A DNA stretch of 64,000 nt. Source: Phytopythium helicoides. Its lineage: Eukaryota; Oomycota; Peronosporomycetes; Pythiales; Pythiaceae. Shown here piece by piece: positions 49,449 through 59,023 of the stretch. The number at the start of each line of letters is the position of its first letter. The first letter of the stretch is position 1. The notes under the pieces are model-generated. The model searched no databases. It saw only the letters and a program-made list of their open reading frames with translations, and was not told the origin of the DNA. The DNA lies in the NCBI GenBank assembly GCA_024867545.1, contig JANFNE010000029.1, positions 186,001 through 250,000 on the forward strand. The letters run 5' to 3'. The position numbers and the translations under genes were made by a program.

Positions 49449-50056
49449 GTCTATTGATGGTGGTTGGTTGCTGCCACTGATGGAGTGGAGCTGGGCTATC
49501 GACATGTTTGTCTTGGTACCTGTAGTGCTGGTGTCATGACGGAGCTCGCTCGCTGCTGTGGTGGCAGTCGACGCACTCTCAACTTTTCCTTCCGCCTGCT
49601 ACAGTGGGGCGGCCACTTTGTATGTAGATTGCTTACCCATTGATCGAATGATGCGTTAAGAAGCAAGCTCTTTTCTTGATTTTGATGGCTTGTTAGATCT
49701 GCATTGCTCTCACGTGAGGTTTGAAAACTGTGATTGCAACGAGGAACAGACTTCCACGCCACTGTTGGTGCTCAAATAGTGAAAGCTACAACAAAAGGCT
49801 ACAAAAAGTATACCGTATCGTTTCATGACATGTTCTGCTCCGTAGTATAGCTCCCTCAAGTCCATCTAAGGCGCACACGAACACAACTCAACGCACTCGA
49901 ACATCAGAACGGGTATATTGAACGAATAGGCAATCTTTCACCTAACTTCGTAAAGAGGTGTATGTTTTTCCGTCCTGATGATCATATCTTCACTTGGAAG
50001 ATCCGTATCGATATCATCCTTCAAACTTCATGAAGGTCTGCGTCGCGCAAGCAACA
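49449..50056. other. Intergenic region
   Basis: 3' flank of the phosphate transporter (to 49734, in the arm), then about 120 bp unique DNA, then from 49855 the start of the direct repeat that carries the thioesterase gene. No gene. Confidence 0.45.
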
Positions 50057-51040
50057 TCACGGCAGCGCCGGGCTGATGTAATTATCGAAGACGGTCTGGT
50101 ACTCGATGATCTGCGACGAGTTCAGAATCGAAGCACTGTCGGCATACCAAGCACTGTGAGGCACGTTCGGCACCACAAGACGGTGCAGGCCGCCACGCTG
50201 GTCCAGCGTCTTCAGACCAAACGTGTCCTCGATGTACTCGGTCGTGTTGACCATATCAATGACCTTGAAGTCCTGGAACTTGGCCTCGATGTTCTCGAGA
50301 CTGTCGATCTCACTGTAGTGGCCGAAAATCGAGATCTGGTACGGAGAGACGGCACCGTCGTCCGGCGAGATCATGAAGTGTGCGTCCTTCAGCTTGAGGA
50401 AGTTTGCTTTGCGGCGCAGCTGATCAGCGACGTCCTGGGTCGTCGTGGCCTTGTTGACGTTGTTGATCTTCGGCAGGAAGTTATTGGTGGAGAGGAAGTC
50501 GCTGAGCGTCGGGACGCGCACCAGGTTCACGAAAGAGGTCTCGTTTTGCAACTCCGGGTGCTCCGTGACCGCAATCGCGAAATCCTGCTGCAGCTGGCCG
50601 TTCCACGTGGACGGATCGGCGCTGTAGCTCGTGTAGTTGAGCAAGCCAGGCATCGTTCCAGGACCGAACAAGCTCAGCAACATCTGGAGCGGTACCGCGT
50701 CATCCGCCTGAGGACCGTAGAACAGACCGTTCTGTACGCCCGCGAGACTGATCAGCGTGTGCACCTTGTGGTCATCCATCTCCTCGACGACTGAGCGCGC
50801 CAGCATGCCTCCCTGGGAGTGACCCACAAAGACGTAGCCGTTTTGGAATCGCTCATCACTGGCAACAACCGATCGGATCTGCTCGATGGCGAGCGGAACC
50901 TGCGTGTTCAGCGGGAGGGTCGAGTTCAGCCCCGAGGCGAAGCTGAGCGCGTACACTTCGCGACCTTGGGACGCGAGCGCAGCCTTGAGTCCGTCAGCAT
51001 CGGCGGCCGTGCGCGTGAGTCCGTGGAAGAAGAAGATGGG
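49855..51040 (+). repeat. Direct repeat, left copy (thioesterase 3' flank and domain)
   Basis: About 1186 bp almost identical to 52452-53637 at a constant offset of 2597. It includes 200 bp of non-coding 3' flank and the whole thioesterase domain. Within the coding part the only amino-acid change is Glu to Lys in SDERF/SDKRF. Similarity drops abruptly at the N-terminal border of the thioesterase domain. Confidence 0.95.
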
Positions 51041-51442
51041 CAGTGGGCTCGACGTCGAGGTGTTGGTGGACGATGATCCCGATGAGCTTGAGCTTGGCGA
51101 TGTTGACGAGCCAGAGCTGGAGCTGCTGCTCCAACCACACGTGGAGGTGATGGGGTCCACAATGTGTGACAGGATGTTGGTCGAGCCGATGGAGCAGTGA
51201 GCGGTGAGGAGGTCATCTAGGTCCGCGACTAGTTGCTTGCACGAGGTGCTCTTGCAGATCTTGGCGATCGTAGTCTCTCCTGGGACCGTCAGCGATGTGA
51301 GCGCGTAGCCCGTGTCGGCAACGCAGCCCTTGAACTCAGTCTTGGCTATAAGGCCGAAGAGACCCGTAAAGATGGACCCGTCACATGTGGTGGCCGAAGT
51401 GACTGCGGCAGTCGAGGCAAGGAGGAGCGCAGCGAGCTTCAT
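50057..51442 (-). CDS. Secreted elicitin-like domain fused to PPT2-type thioesterase, locus 10
   Basis: 461 aa in one uninterrupted frame. Residues 1-17 are a signal peptide (MKLAALLLASTAAVTSA). Residues 18-104 are an elicitin-like domain with six cysteines at 20, 40, 63, 68, 83 and 102. The 5- and 15-residue spacings between Cys3-4 and Cys4-5 are those of elicitins, as are CKSTSCKQLV and CVADTGYAL. Residues 105-132 are a Ser/Thr/Gly linker. From 133 on comes a complete thioesterase with GHSQGG (Ser209), acid in SPDDG (about Asp362) and His429 in PNVPHSAW. Elicitins bind sterols and fatty acids outside the cell, and PPTs remove acyl groups. A joint lipid-binding and deacylating secreted protein is inferred. 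The leader before the ATG resembles those of loci 11 and 12. Confidence 0.93.
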   Translation of the reverse strand: MKLAALLLASTAAVTSATTCDGSIFTGLFGLIAKTEFKGCVADTGYALTSLTVPGETTIAKICKSTSCKQLVADLDDLLTAHCSIGSTNILSHIVDPITSTCGWSSSSSSGSSTSPSSSSSGSSSTNTSTSSPLPIFFFHGLTRTAADADGLKAALASQGREVYALSFASGLNSTLPLNTQVPLAIEQIRSVVASDERFQNGYVFVGHSQGGMLARSVVEEMDDHKVHTLISLAGVQNGLFYGPQADDAVPLQMLLSLFGPGTMPGLLNYTSYSADPSTWNGQLQQDFAIAVTEHPELQNETSFVNLVRVPTLSDFLSTNNFLPKINNVNKATTTQDVADQLRRKANFLKLKDAHFMISPDDGAVSPYQISIFGHYSEIDSLENIEAKFQDFKVIDMVNTTEYIEDTFGLKTLDQRGGLHRLVVPNVPHSAWYADSASILNSSQIIEYQTVFDNYISPALP

Positions 51443-51467
51443 AGCGTCCGAGTGCGCTGTGGAGAGG

Positions 51468-51481
51468 AAATCCCAAACTGA
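51468..51481 (-). promoter_or_regulatory. Initiator-like core promoter of the elicitin-thioesterase gene
   Basis: The minus strand reads TCAGTTTGGGATTT, 11 of 14 matches, 26 nt upstream of the ATG, the same distance as in loci 11 and 12. Sequence between site and ATG (CTCTCCACAGCGCACTCGGA) is homologous to those genes. Confidence 0.5.
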
Positions 51482-52451
51482 TCGATGCTGACAGCCAAGT
51501 CACAGGGAGAAAAGGTGACTCGCGGACAGCGGGCTCAGCCCTTTACGGCCGCAATCAAGCTCAACCATTTGTCATGTCCTGTCCTAAGAGCAAATCCTGG
51601 GAGGGATGCCTAGCAGAGACCATGGTGGGTACCAAAGTTGAAGCGAGTATTCAGAGCCAGTATGTCCGATGAAAAAAGCACTCATTTCAGTGATCGGTCT
51701 AGAAAATTAATATAATCGGACTCTTCAATGCGAACATAACAGAAGTTTTGACTCATTTCCATGAGACCGGAATCCCAGCCCGCCAATCCTGATTGCACCT
51801 TGTCGTCCCTTTGAAGCTGTGAAGTGGTTCATCACGCACTGATGGAGAGTGCTTGCTGCATTATGCACCATGACAAGTTTTTACGGGAGTAAGCAGAGCG
51901 CGCAAACAGGAGGCCACAATCGCATTGGTAATGCTCTCTAATTCACCTCAGTTCAACGAATTCAACACCTCGGTGGTGCTCTCTGGTGTGGTCGAGCAGA
52001 AAATGCACTCAAGAATCTGAATTGACATTGCCTATGGCTTGTTAAAGCACTTTCGTTAGTGTTGATGAGCGGATCATTATGTTTCAAGCGGACTTCTCAC
52101 GGTATTTTCGGAGGCTGATGACCTCGCTCAACTGCTCATCGCGAGGTTCCAGGAATCAAATTAAGACGCGATCCAGACAGCTATTTGATTGAAGAGCTGA
52201 AAACGGTTTCCGACTTCGTACACCAGAATTTGCAAATAAGTCTTTCAGTTGTGGATATTCTTGGCGAACAGCCAAATTGCAAACAAGGTCGCGATCCTCG
52301 GGAAGTATGTCGAGCCATCAAAGACCAATAGTCTGTGTGGAAAAAAGTGACGATGAGCAGCCAAGACATCGTAGGAGAAATGAACCACCTCCACATTCGA
52401 CTGCAAAACACCAAGTAGTAATTCAAACTCGCTTCTCTTCAGTCTCATTCT
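51482..52451. other. Intergenic region between loci 10 and 11
   Basis: About 1 kb of unique, AT-richer DNA separating the two direct-repeat copies. No supported gene or transposon end is seen. Confidence 0.45.
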
Positions 52452-53637
52452 CTCAAGTCCATCTAAGACGCACACGAACACAACTCAACGCACTCGAACA
52501 TCAGAACGGGTATATTGAACGAATAGGCAATCTTTCACCTAACTTCGTAAAGAGGTGTATGTTTTTCCGTCCTGATGATCATATCTTCACTTGGAAGATC
52601 CGTATCGATATCATCCTTCAAACTTCATGAAGGTCTGCGTCGCGCAAGCAACATCACGGCAGCGCCGGGCTGATGTAATTATCGAAGACGGTCTGGTACT
52701 CGATGATCTGCGACGAGTTCAGAATCGAAGCACTGTCGGCATACCAAGCACTGTGAGGCACGTTCGGCACCACAAGACGGTGCAGGCCGCCACGCTGGTC
52801 CAGCGTCTTCAGACCAAACGTGTCCTCGATGTACTCGGTCGTGTTGACCATATCAATGACCTTGAAGTCCTGGAACTTGGCCTCGATGTTCTCGAGACTG
52901 TCGATCTCACTGTAGTGGCCGAAAATCGAGATCTGGTACGGAGAGACGGCACCGTCGTCCGGCGAGATCATGAAGTGTGCGTCCTTCAGCTTGAGGAAGT
53001 TTGCTTTGCGGCGCAGCTGATCAGCGACGTCCTGGGTCGTCGTGGCCTTGTTGACGTTGTTGATCTTCGGCAGGAAGTTATTGGTGGAGAGGAAGTCGCT
53101 GAGCGTCGGGACGCGCACCAGGTTCACGAAAGAGGTCTCGTTTTGCAACTCCGGGTGCTCCGTGACCGCAATCGCGAAATCCTGCTGCAGCTGGCCGTTC
53201 CACGTGGACGGATCGGCGCTGTAGCTCGTGTAGTTGAGCAAGCCAGGCATCGTTCCAGGACCGAACAAGCTCAGCAACATCTGGAGCGGTACCGCGTCAT
53301 CCGCCTGAGGACCGTAGAACAGACCGTTCTGTACGCCCGCGAGACTGATCAGCGTGTGCACCTTGTGGTCATCCATCTCCTCGACGACTGAGCGCGCCAG
53401 CATGCCTCCCTGGGAGTGACCCACAAAGACGTAGCCGTTTTGGAATCGCTTATCACTGGCAACAACCGATCGGATCTGCTCGATGGCGAGCGGAACCTGC
53501 GTGTTCAGCGGGAGGGTCGAGTTCAGCCCCGAGGCGAAGCTGAGCGCGTACACTTCGCGACCTTGGGACGCGAGCGCAGCCTTGAGTCCGTCAGCATCGG
53601 CGGCCGTGCGCGTGAGTCCGTGGAAGAAGAAGATGGG
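52452..53637 (+). repeat. Direct repeat, right copy
   Basis: Partner of 49855-51040. Beyond its right end the gene continues with a short, unrelated Ser/Thr stretch instead of the linker and elicitin domain. Confidence 0.95.
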
Positions 53638-53733
53638 CAGCGGGCTCGATGTCAAGGTATTGGTAGCCGATGATTCCGAGGTAGCGGAGGCGACGGCAGC
53701 GATGGCGGCGAAGAGGATGGCGGTAAACTTCAT
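52654..53733 (-). CDS. Secreted PPT2-type thioesterase-like, locus 11
   Basis: 359 aa. The signal peptide MKFTAILFAAIAAVASA is followed by about 15 Ser/Thr residues and then directly by PLPIFFFHG. The thioesterase domain is identical to that of the elicitin fusion except one residue (SDKRF), with Ser about 107 in GHSQGG. It shows what the fusion gene looks like without the elicitin part. NETSF and NTTEY are possible N-glycosylation sites in line with secretion. Confidence 0.93.
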   Translation of the reverse strand: MKFTAILFAAIAAVASATSESSATNTLTSSPLPIFFFHGLTRTAADADGLKAALASQGREVYALSFASGLNSTLPLNTQVPLAIEQIRSVVASDKRFQNGYVFVGHSQGGMLARSVVEEMDDHKVHTLISLAGVQNGLFYGPQADDAVPLQMLLSLFGPGTMPGLLNYTSYSADPSTWNGQLQQDFAIAVTEHPELQNETSFVNLVRVPTLSDFLSTNNFLPKINNVNKATTTQDVADQLRRKANFLKLKDAHFMISPDDGAVSPYQISIFGHYSEIDSLENIEAKFQDFKVIDMVNTTEYIEDTFGLKTLDQRGGLHRLVVPNVPHSAWYADSASILNSSQIIEYQTVFDNYISPALP

Positions 53734-53758
53734 CTTGTCCGAGTGTGCTGCGGAGAGA

Positions 53759-53772
53759 AGATTGGAGACTGA
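53759..53772 (-). promoter_or_regulatory. Initiator/FPR core promoter of thioesterase locus 11
   Basis: The minus strand reads TCAGTCTCCAATCT, 26 nt upstream of the ATG at 53733. Confidence 0.55.
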
Positions 53773-56668
53773 GAGAGGTCCTGCCGACGGCGCGTGGTGA
53801 CCTGGAGCCCCTCGAATGCATCCCGGTGAACCTTCCTCGTGGATGTTACGGTCATTATTAGGACACGGAGCTTACACTCGCCGTTGGTTTACACAAAACA
53901 GCAAATCCGCTTGGATATCCTTGGATGGTGCACGACCTGCGAGAGACCTGACGGGCATCAACCGACTGGTCAAAGCCGGTTAGTCCCATTGAAACTGTCA
54001 TGAAGCCAGTGATTTTATTTGGTATAAATAAATAGTAGGACGTTTTTTATTGAACAAAGAATCCTTGTTTCGGCCAATCAGCTAGCTTTATTTAGCATGA
54101 CCCACGGACCCGTCTGGCTCGTCCGGTTGAAGAGATCAAGGCACATCTTCCTGTCAGTGAACCGGTACACATATTTCGCGTCGTGGACTTTCATCACGGG
54201 ATGTGTTACTCACCTTGCAATGGAGCGGTTGGCGCGAAATTCATAATTTGTCTCGTGCGTCACACAAGCGGCGGCATCTCCAGAGAGGAATGATCACGTG
54301 CTCTGCAACGTTGCCGTTTACCGACTTCGTAAACGCAAGTGCGACGGAGGGGGCACAGGGCTCACTATATGTGCAGCGCAGTGGATTCAGTTATTTTTGA
54401 AGACCTGCACTGCAGTGACCCGTTCCCACATGTTTCCAGCTAGTTTACCGGTAGTTGTCAGCGGGGATGTCTGAGGTACTTCACAACCAATCCGACCTTG
54501 AGGAACTCCAATCGTTTTTGGGACGCCTGCACTGGTTCCAGGATCAGAAGTGAACAGGTGACTGGACGACAAAAACGTGAATACGACCATCAAGAAGTTG
54601 AAAAATCAGGGTTAGCTTTTCTGCATTTGTAAACCAGAATTGGTTGGCGAAGCCATTGTGATGAATACATACATCCAGTAATCGAGAAAATAACTCAAAG
54701 TTGCCATATTAACACATCCCCAATACAGATATCTCGAGCCTTTGTGCATTTCCTTCCAGCCGTGGCGTTTGCTTACGATATCATCCCATTCGATTCTCTC
54801 AGAAACGTTTATACACTAACTCGGAGACAAATCGCCCGATTGAAACGCCACAACTTTGGAGTTCTGGGTCTCGGTAGAGATAGAGATGCGAGATTTCGTG
54901 GTTGACGGGACGATGTTAGTTCCAGTTCATCTGGTAACGATGTGGTTGTCAGTTCCTGCTCGGAGATCTGAATGAGTTGATGCATTTTCAAAAGTACAGA
55001 TGACACATCAAGAAGATGTGCACAGCTTATCTTCTGAGCTGGGATTGGCACAGTGCATCATTTTGCACTTTTCTCACTCATCCTTCACAGTATCAGAAAT
55101 GATCTGGAGCTCGCGAATGAATCGTTTTCCCTGTCAACGGTATAACCTGTACTTTTGCTTCTACGCAGAGCATTTCAACGAAGCGAATCCCGAACTAAAA
55201 CACAGCAGGCTCGCAAATTCATTATTTCAAGCATCGGCTTCGTCGCAAATCCGTTCGTCGCGCCCGCGATGTTTGTTCCATAAAAGAAAAGATTTCGTCG
55301 TGACTCGTAGCCATGCTCAATCCAAAGTCCGTTACCTTCGCATTCATACCAAAGCCAACGGTTGCTCCATTTCAATATACAGAACATGATGTTGCGGCCA
55401 TGCAAACATTTGTGACTGCTTTCACGTTCGTATAGATTTTTCCAAGAACCATATCAGGAGGTAGTGTTTGCTTGAACAAAGGAACCTATGAGACGCGTAC
55501 TCACACTAAACAAACGCTAATGCAACAGGCGTCAAAGATTCTGAGTGACTAAGATTGAGACAAAACATATCGTCCTCAAACTCGACAATCTGCACTCATA
55601 TGCTCTCTTTTGCTAAATGAAAGTGTCTTCTCAAAAAATCATGTGGGATAAGCATGTCTTTTTAGATCTCCAAATGCTACATCTTCCCTCACAGAGAGCA
55701 TGGTGCAAATTGTTGCTCAGGTGAGCACGGTAGAGACGGTTTTGCTAGGTACACATTTGCTCAACTTCATTATGCATCTATGGTGATACTAGATCTGTTG
55801 AAGCTCTTGAACTTCAGGTAGAAAGGAGCAAAATGGTTTCATTTGCACAGCTTAGTTTTCTTTACCTGAATGTCAATTTAGCGTGAATCACGCCAAACAC
55901 CTGCTCGTCGGGACCTAGTATAATGGATTCGATTAACTACTCCTGAGTAGTTGTGATTCTTATAAGGTTACCCACCTCTAGAGTCAAACATTGATCCGAT
56001 TCAGTTCTCCTGTTTTTTTTTTCTCATTTTCTTTCATACAATTTAAAATACCCTGATGAGATCTTATAAATGAATGCGAATGAACAGCTTGACTCATCCG
56101 ATGCACTGCTATACCAGGCAGCCTACACTTCAATCGGCAGCCATCTCGACTCGCGACGACTTTATTCCTGCATGAGAAGAACGAATCAACCAGCAGTCTC
56201 AGTTGGGTTCGCTATCTTGGATCCATTCGGTGAAACCTGATAATCAACGACTCACTTGAGCGCGCATGACTGGAGCGTGATCACTAACTTCTTACTTTGT
56301 GCGATGAGGTCATAATAACACATGCAGAACACTGTACAACGCAGGTCTACTAGCTGGACTTGTTTGTTGCGATTGCACAGCGCTTACAAATACCAGCGGG
56401 CCCATTACACTTTGTTTGGCTTAAGAAGCTTCTGAAAGTGGAATCGAGAAGTTGCGTAGCTATCTGTACTCTATGCACGCGGAATGTGAACGCAGACTGG
56501 TATATATTCATAGACAAGGCAAAGTATTTCGCTAGACTTTATCTGGATGATCATTTTCATGAATGAAGATATGCTCAGCAACGCTGGTGTGGCCCCATAC
56601 CTATCTGGATGAGCACTTCCTTAACTCCAACAATCCTCACCCTCGCTCTGGGTCTCTGAGAGAAGGAA
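53773..56668. other. Gene-poor region between loci 11 and 12
   Basis: About 2.9 kb, AT-rich, with no intact gene. A kinase-like relic lies at 55257-55385 (-). A short poly-T run is near 56010. Open frames of 60-130 codons (for example 55000-55389, plus) have no protein pattern. Confidence 0.45.
55257..55385 (-). pseudogene. Protein-kinase relic (DFG segment)
   Basis: On the minus strand a short stretch reads FGMNAKVTDFGLSMATSHDE, very like KAKVTDFGLSLAATVDDE of the intact kinase at 60688-64000. It then loses similarity and ends in a stop. No catalytic loop or APE motif could be found around it, so it is an old fragment at best. Confidence 0.4.
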
Positions 56669-57763
56669 TTAGGGCAGCGCCGGGCTGATGTAGTTGTCGA
56701 ACACGGTCTGGAACTCGATAATTCGGGACGAGTCCTCCACCGAAGGATAGTCCATAAACCAAGCAATGTGAGGGACATCCGGAACGACATGAAGGTGCAA
56801 GCCACCGCGCTCGTCGAGCGTCTTCAGACCAAATGTGTCCTCGATGTACTCGGTCGTGTTGACCATGTCGACGACCTCGAAGTCCTCAAACTTGGTCTCG
56901 ATCTCGTCGAGAGTGTCCACTTCACTGTAGTGGCCGAAAACCGTGATCTGGTACGGAGCAGTGTATCCATCTCCCGGAGAGCCAAAGAAGTGAGCGTCCT
57001 TCAGCTTGAGGAAGTTAGCCTTGCGACGCAGCTGGTCAGCGACGTCCTCGTCCGTCTCTGCCTTGTTGACATTGTTGATCACCGGTAGGAAGGAGTTGTT
57101 AGCGAGGAAGTCGTTAAGCACCGGCACGCGCACAAGATTCGGGAAGGCTAGCTCGTCTTGAAGCTCCGTGTGCTCCTCAAGAGCAGCGGCAAAGTCGCGC
57201 TGCACCTCGCCCCGCCACGTGGACGCGTTGGCGCTGTAGCTCGTGTAGTTGAGCAGATCAGGCATCGTCGCAGGGCCAAACAAGGCAAAGAACATCTGGA
57301 GCGGCACGTCGTCTTCCGCCTGAGGACCGTAGAACACGCCATTCTGCACACCCGCGAGACTGATCAGCGTGTGCACCTGGTGGTCATCCATCTCTTCGAC
57401 AACCGCACGCGCAAGCACTCCTCCCAAAGAGTGGCCCATGAAGACGTAGCCGTTCTGGAATCGCTCATCGCTGGCAACGATTGATCGGATCTGCGCGATT
57501 GCGAGAGGAATTTGCTTGTTCACGGCAATGGACGAGTTCGCGTCCGACGCGAAGCTAAGCGCGACCATGTCGCGACCTTGTGCAGCAAGTGCCGCCTTGA
57601 TGTTGTCACCGTCCGCGGCGTTGCGAGTGAGACCGTGGAAGAAGAAGACGGGCAGCAGGCTGTCCGTAGTGACATTGGCGTCCGTCGATCCAGACGCGGA
57701 CGAGCCGTCTGTGACCGAGGCGACGGCAGCGATGGCAGCAAAGATAATGGCGGAGAACTTCAT
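56669..57763 (-). CDS. Secreted PPT2-type thioesterase-like, locus 12
   Basis: 364 aa from ATG 57761-57763; the preceding in-frame TTG is in the leader. The signal peptide MKFSAIIFAAIAAVASV is closely related to that of locus 11, followed by a Ser/Asp/Thr spacer and LLPVFFFHG. The elbow is GHSLGG (Ser about 112), with acid in SPGDG and histidine in PDVPHIAW. It is more diverged from loci 10 and 11 than they are from each other, and so gives the older state of the secreted subgroup. Confidence 0.92.
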   Translation of the reverse strand: MKFSAIIFAAIAAVASVTDGSSASGSTDANVTTDSLLPVFFFHGLTRNAADGDNIKAALAAQGRDMVALSFASDANSSIAVNKQIPLAIAQIRSIVASDERFQNGYVFMGHSLGGVLARAVVEEMDDHQVHTLISLAGVQNGVFYGPQAEDDVPLQMFFALFGPATMPDLLNYTSYSANASTWRGEVQRDFAAALEEHTELQDELAFPNLVRVPVLNDFLANNSFLPVINNVNKAETDEDVADQLRRKANFLKLKDAHFFGSPGDGYTAPYQITVFGHYSEVDTLDEIETKFEDFEVVDMVNTTEYIEDTFGLKTLDERGGLHLHVVPDVPHIAWFMDYPSVEDSSRIIEFQTVFDNYISPALP

Positions 57764-57788
57764 CTTGTCCAAGTGAGCTGTGGAGAGA

Positions 57789-57804
57789 AGATTCGAGACT
57801 GAGC
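57789..57804 (-). promoter_or_regulatory. Initiator/FPR core promoter of thioesterase locus 12
   Basis: The minus strand reads GCTCAGTCTCGAATCT, 26 nt upstream of the ATG, same layout as locus 11. Confidence 0.6.
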
Positions 57805-59023
57805 GACTCGCTGAGCAAGGGCGACTGCCAACGCACGGGTCGTGGAGGGCAATTGATTCTGTAGATTGATCTACCCGGAGCTGCCAGAGGGAGTGGCAGT
57901 GAGCTCTTCATGGGTGTCACGGCCATTAGGATACGTGATGAGATTACGCGAAATGGCTCGTGCCATCGAACACCAAAGGGACGACGGCGAGAGACCAGTC
58001 AAGGCCAGTGGCATCAACTGCTGGTCATAGCCAGTGTGTCCTGCCAGATACGCCTCCAATTCAGCGCTTTGACTTACATTAACGGCACAATAGGACTACT
58101 CAAGAAGAATGAAGACTCGAGGGAGCTGCGCGAAAGTCACGCGAGACGGCCTTAGCTTTTCGTCTGGTTGAAAAGGATGAAGAGATCTGCAGAGGATGTG
58201 TCTCGTGATACTGTACTGTGCGAAAGGGGGAGACTTGGGTTTCAACATGCGAAAGCAAGATGCACCGCAACTGCTACCTGCATGAGCGGTGAACGTTCAC
58301 ACAGCATCGAAATGGCATTGTGAGTGCCATCGATCAGCTCCATATTGGTCAGGAGTACTTAGGGATTTGCAGGCGATTTTGGCAGTCGCTGTTTCATTCG
58401 AGTGCAGATGTACGCGAAAACGATTCAGAGCCGCTTTCCACACGAAAAAGGGGCTGCCGGGTGACGTAACTGGGCATAACCAGTCTCTCTCGCATCTTGG
58501 CGCTGTGAGTCACAACTCGGTGGTGGGATCACCGGGCGCTTTGATATTGTAGAATCCATGCGGTGGTCGAGTTGAGGCGCATCCACGGCGCGGATTCCGG
58601 CCGAACGGATATAGACAGGAATCGCTTCAACGAGCGGCGAAAACTCCACACTCTCTTGCGCGGCCTGGAGGACTAAGCTGTTCATTCTGCATCTCCACGG
58701 TCTGTGCAGCAACAAACCACCATCCGGGAGCATCTCCGAACACATCGATGAGGGGCCTGAGGTTGAACTCTGCAGCGAGAGGGACGGACGGATTGCTAGG
58801 GAATGAATTTGTGGATCGTGATGCAGTTTACGCTGGGGGCGGTTCCTCAAAGTCACGTAATACCCGGATCGTCGACATGTCTTTTGCTCCAGCGTGGTGT
58901 TCTCGCCACTCTTCGCCTCGCTGCTCTCGCCCACGAAGTTATAGCACTATCACACGTCACCCCTACCTTATCATCATTCCTCCTTGATACCTCCCTCGCG
59001 GCGTGCGCTCGAATAAGCTGTAG
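57805..59023. other. Intergenic region
   Basis: About 1.2 kb with no supported gene. A 169-codon minus-strand frame at 58425-58934 lacks family motifs. Confidence 0.4.

Larger units (their letters stand above)
47797..49734 (+). repeat. Right arm of 1.94-kb inverted duplication
   Basis: Reverse-complement partner of 43900-45837 with only scattered base substitutions. Silent changes are seen in the coding part and a few changes in the 3' flank. Confidence 0.95.

Noticed and set aside
48415..49539. 374-codon Arg/Ser-rich frame overlapping transporter copy 2 (also 44095-45219)
   Set aside because: Low-complexity +1 shadow of the transporter reading frame.
50057..51442. Possibility that the elicitin-thioesterase junction is an intron or two genes
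   Set aside because: The frame is continuous, with no stop and no good GT..AG pair around the linker. Upstream leader similarity to loci 11 and 12 supports one transcript.
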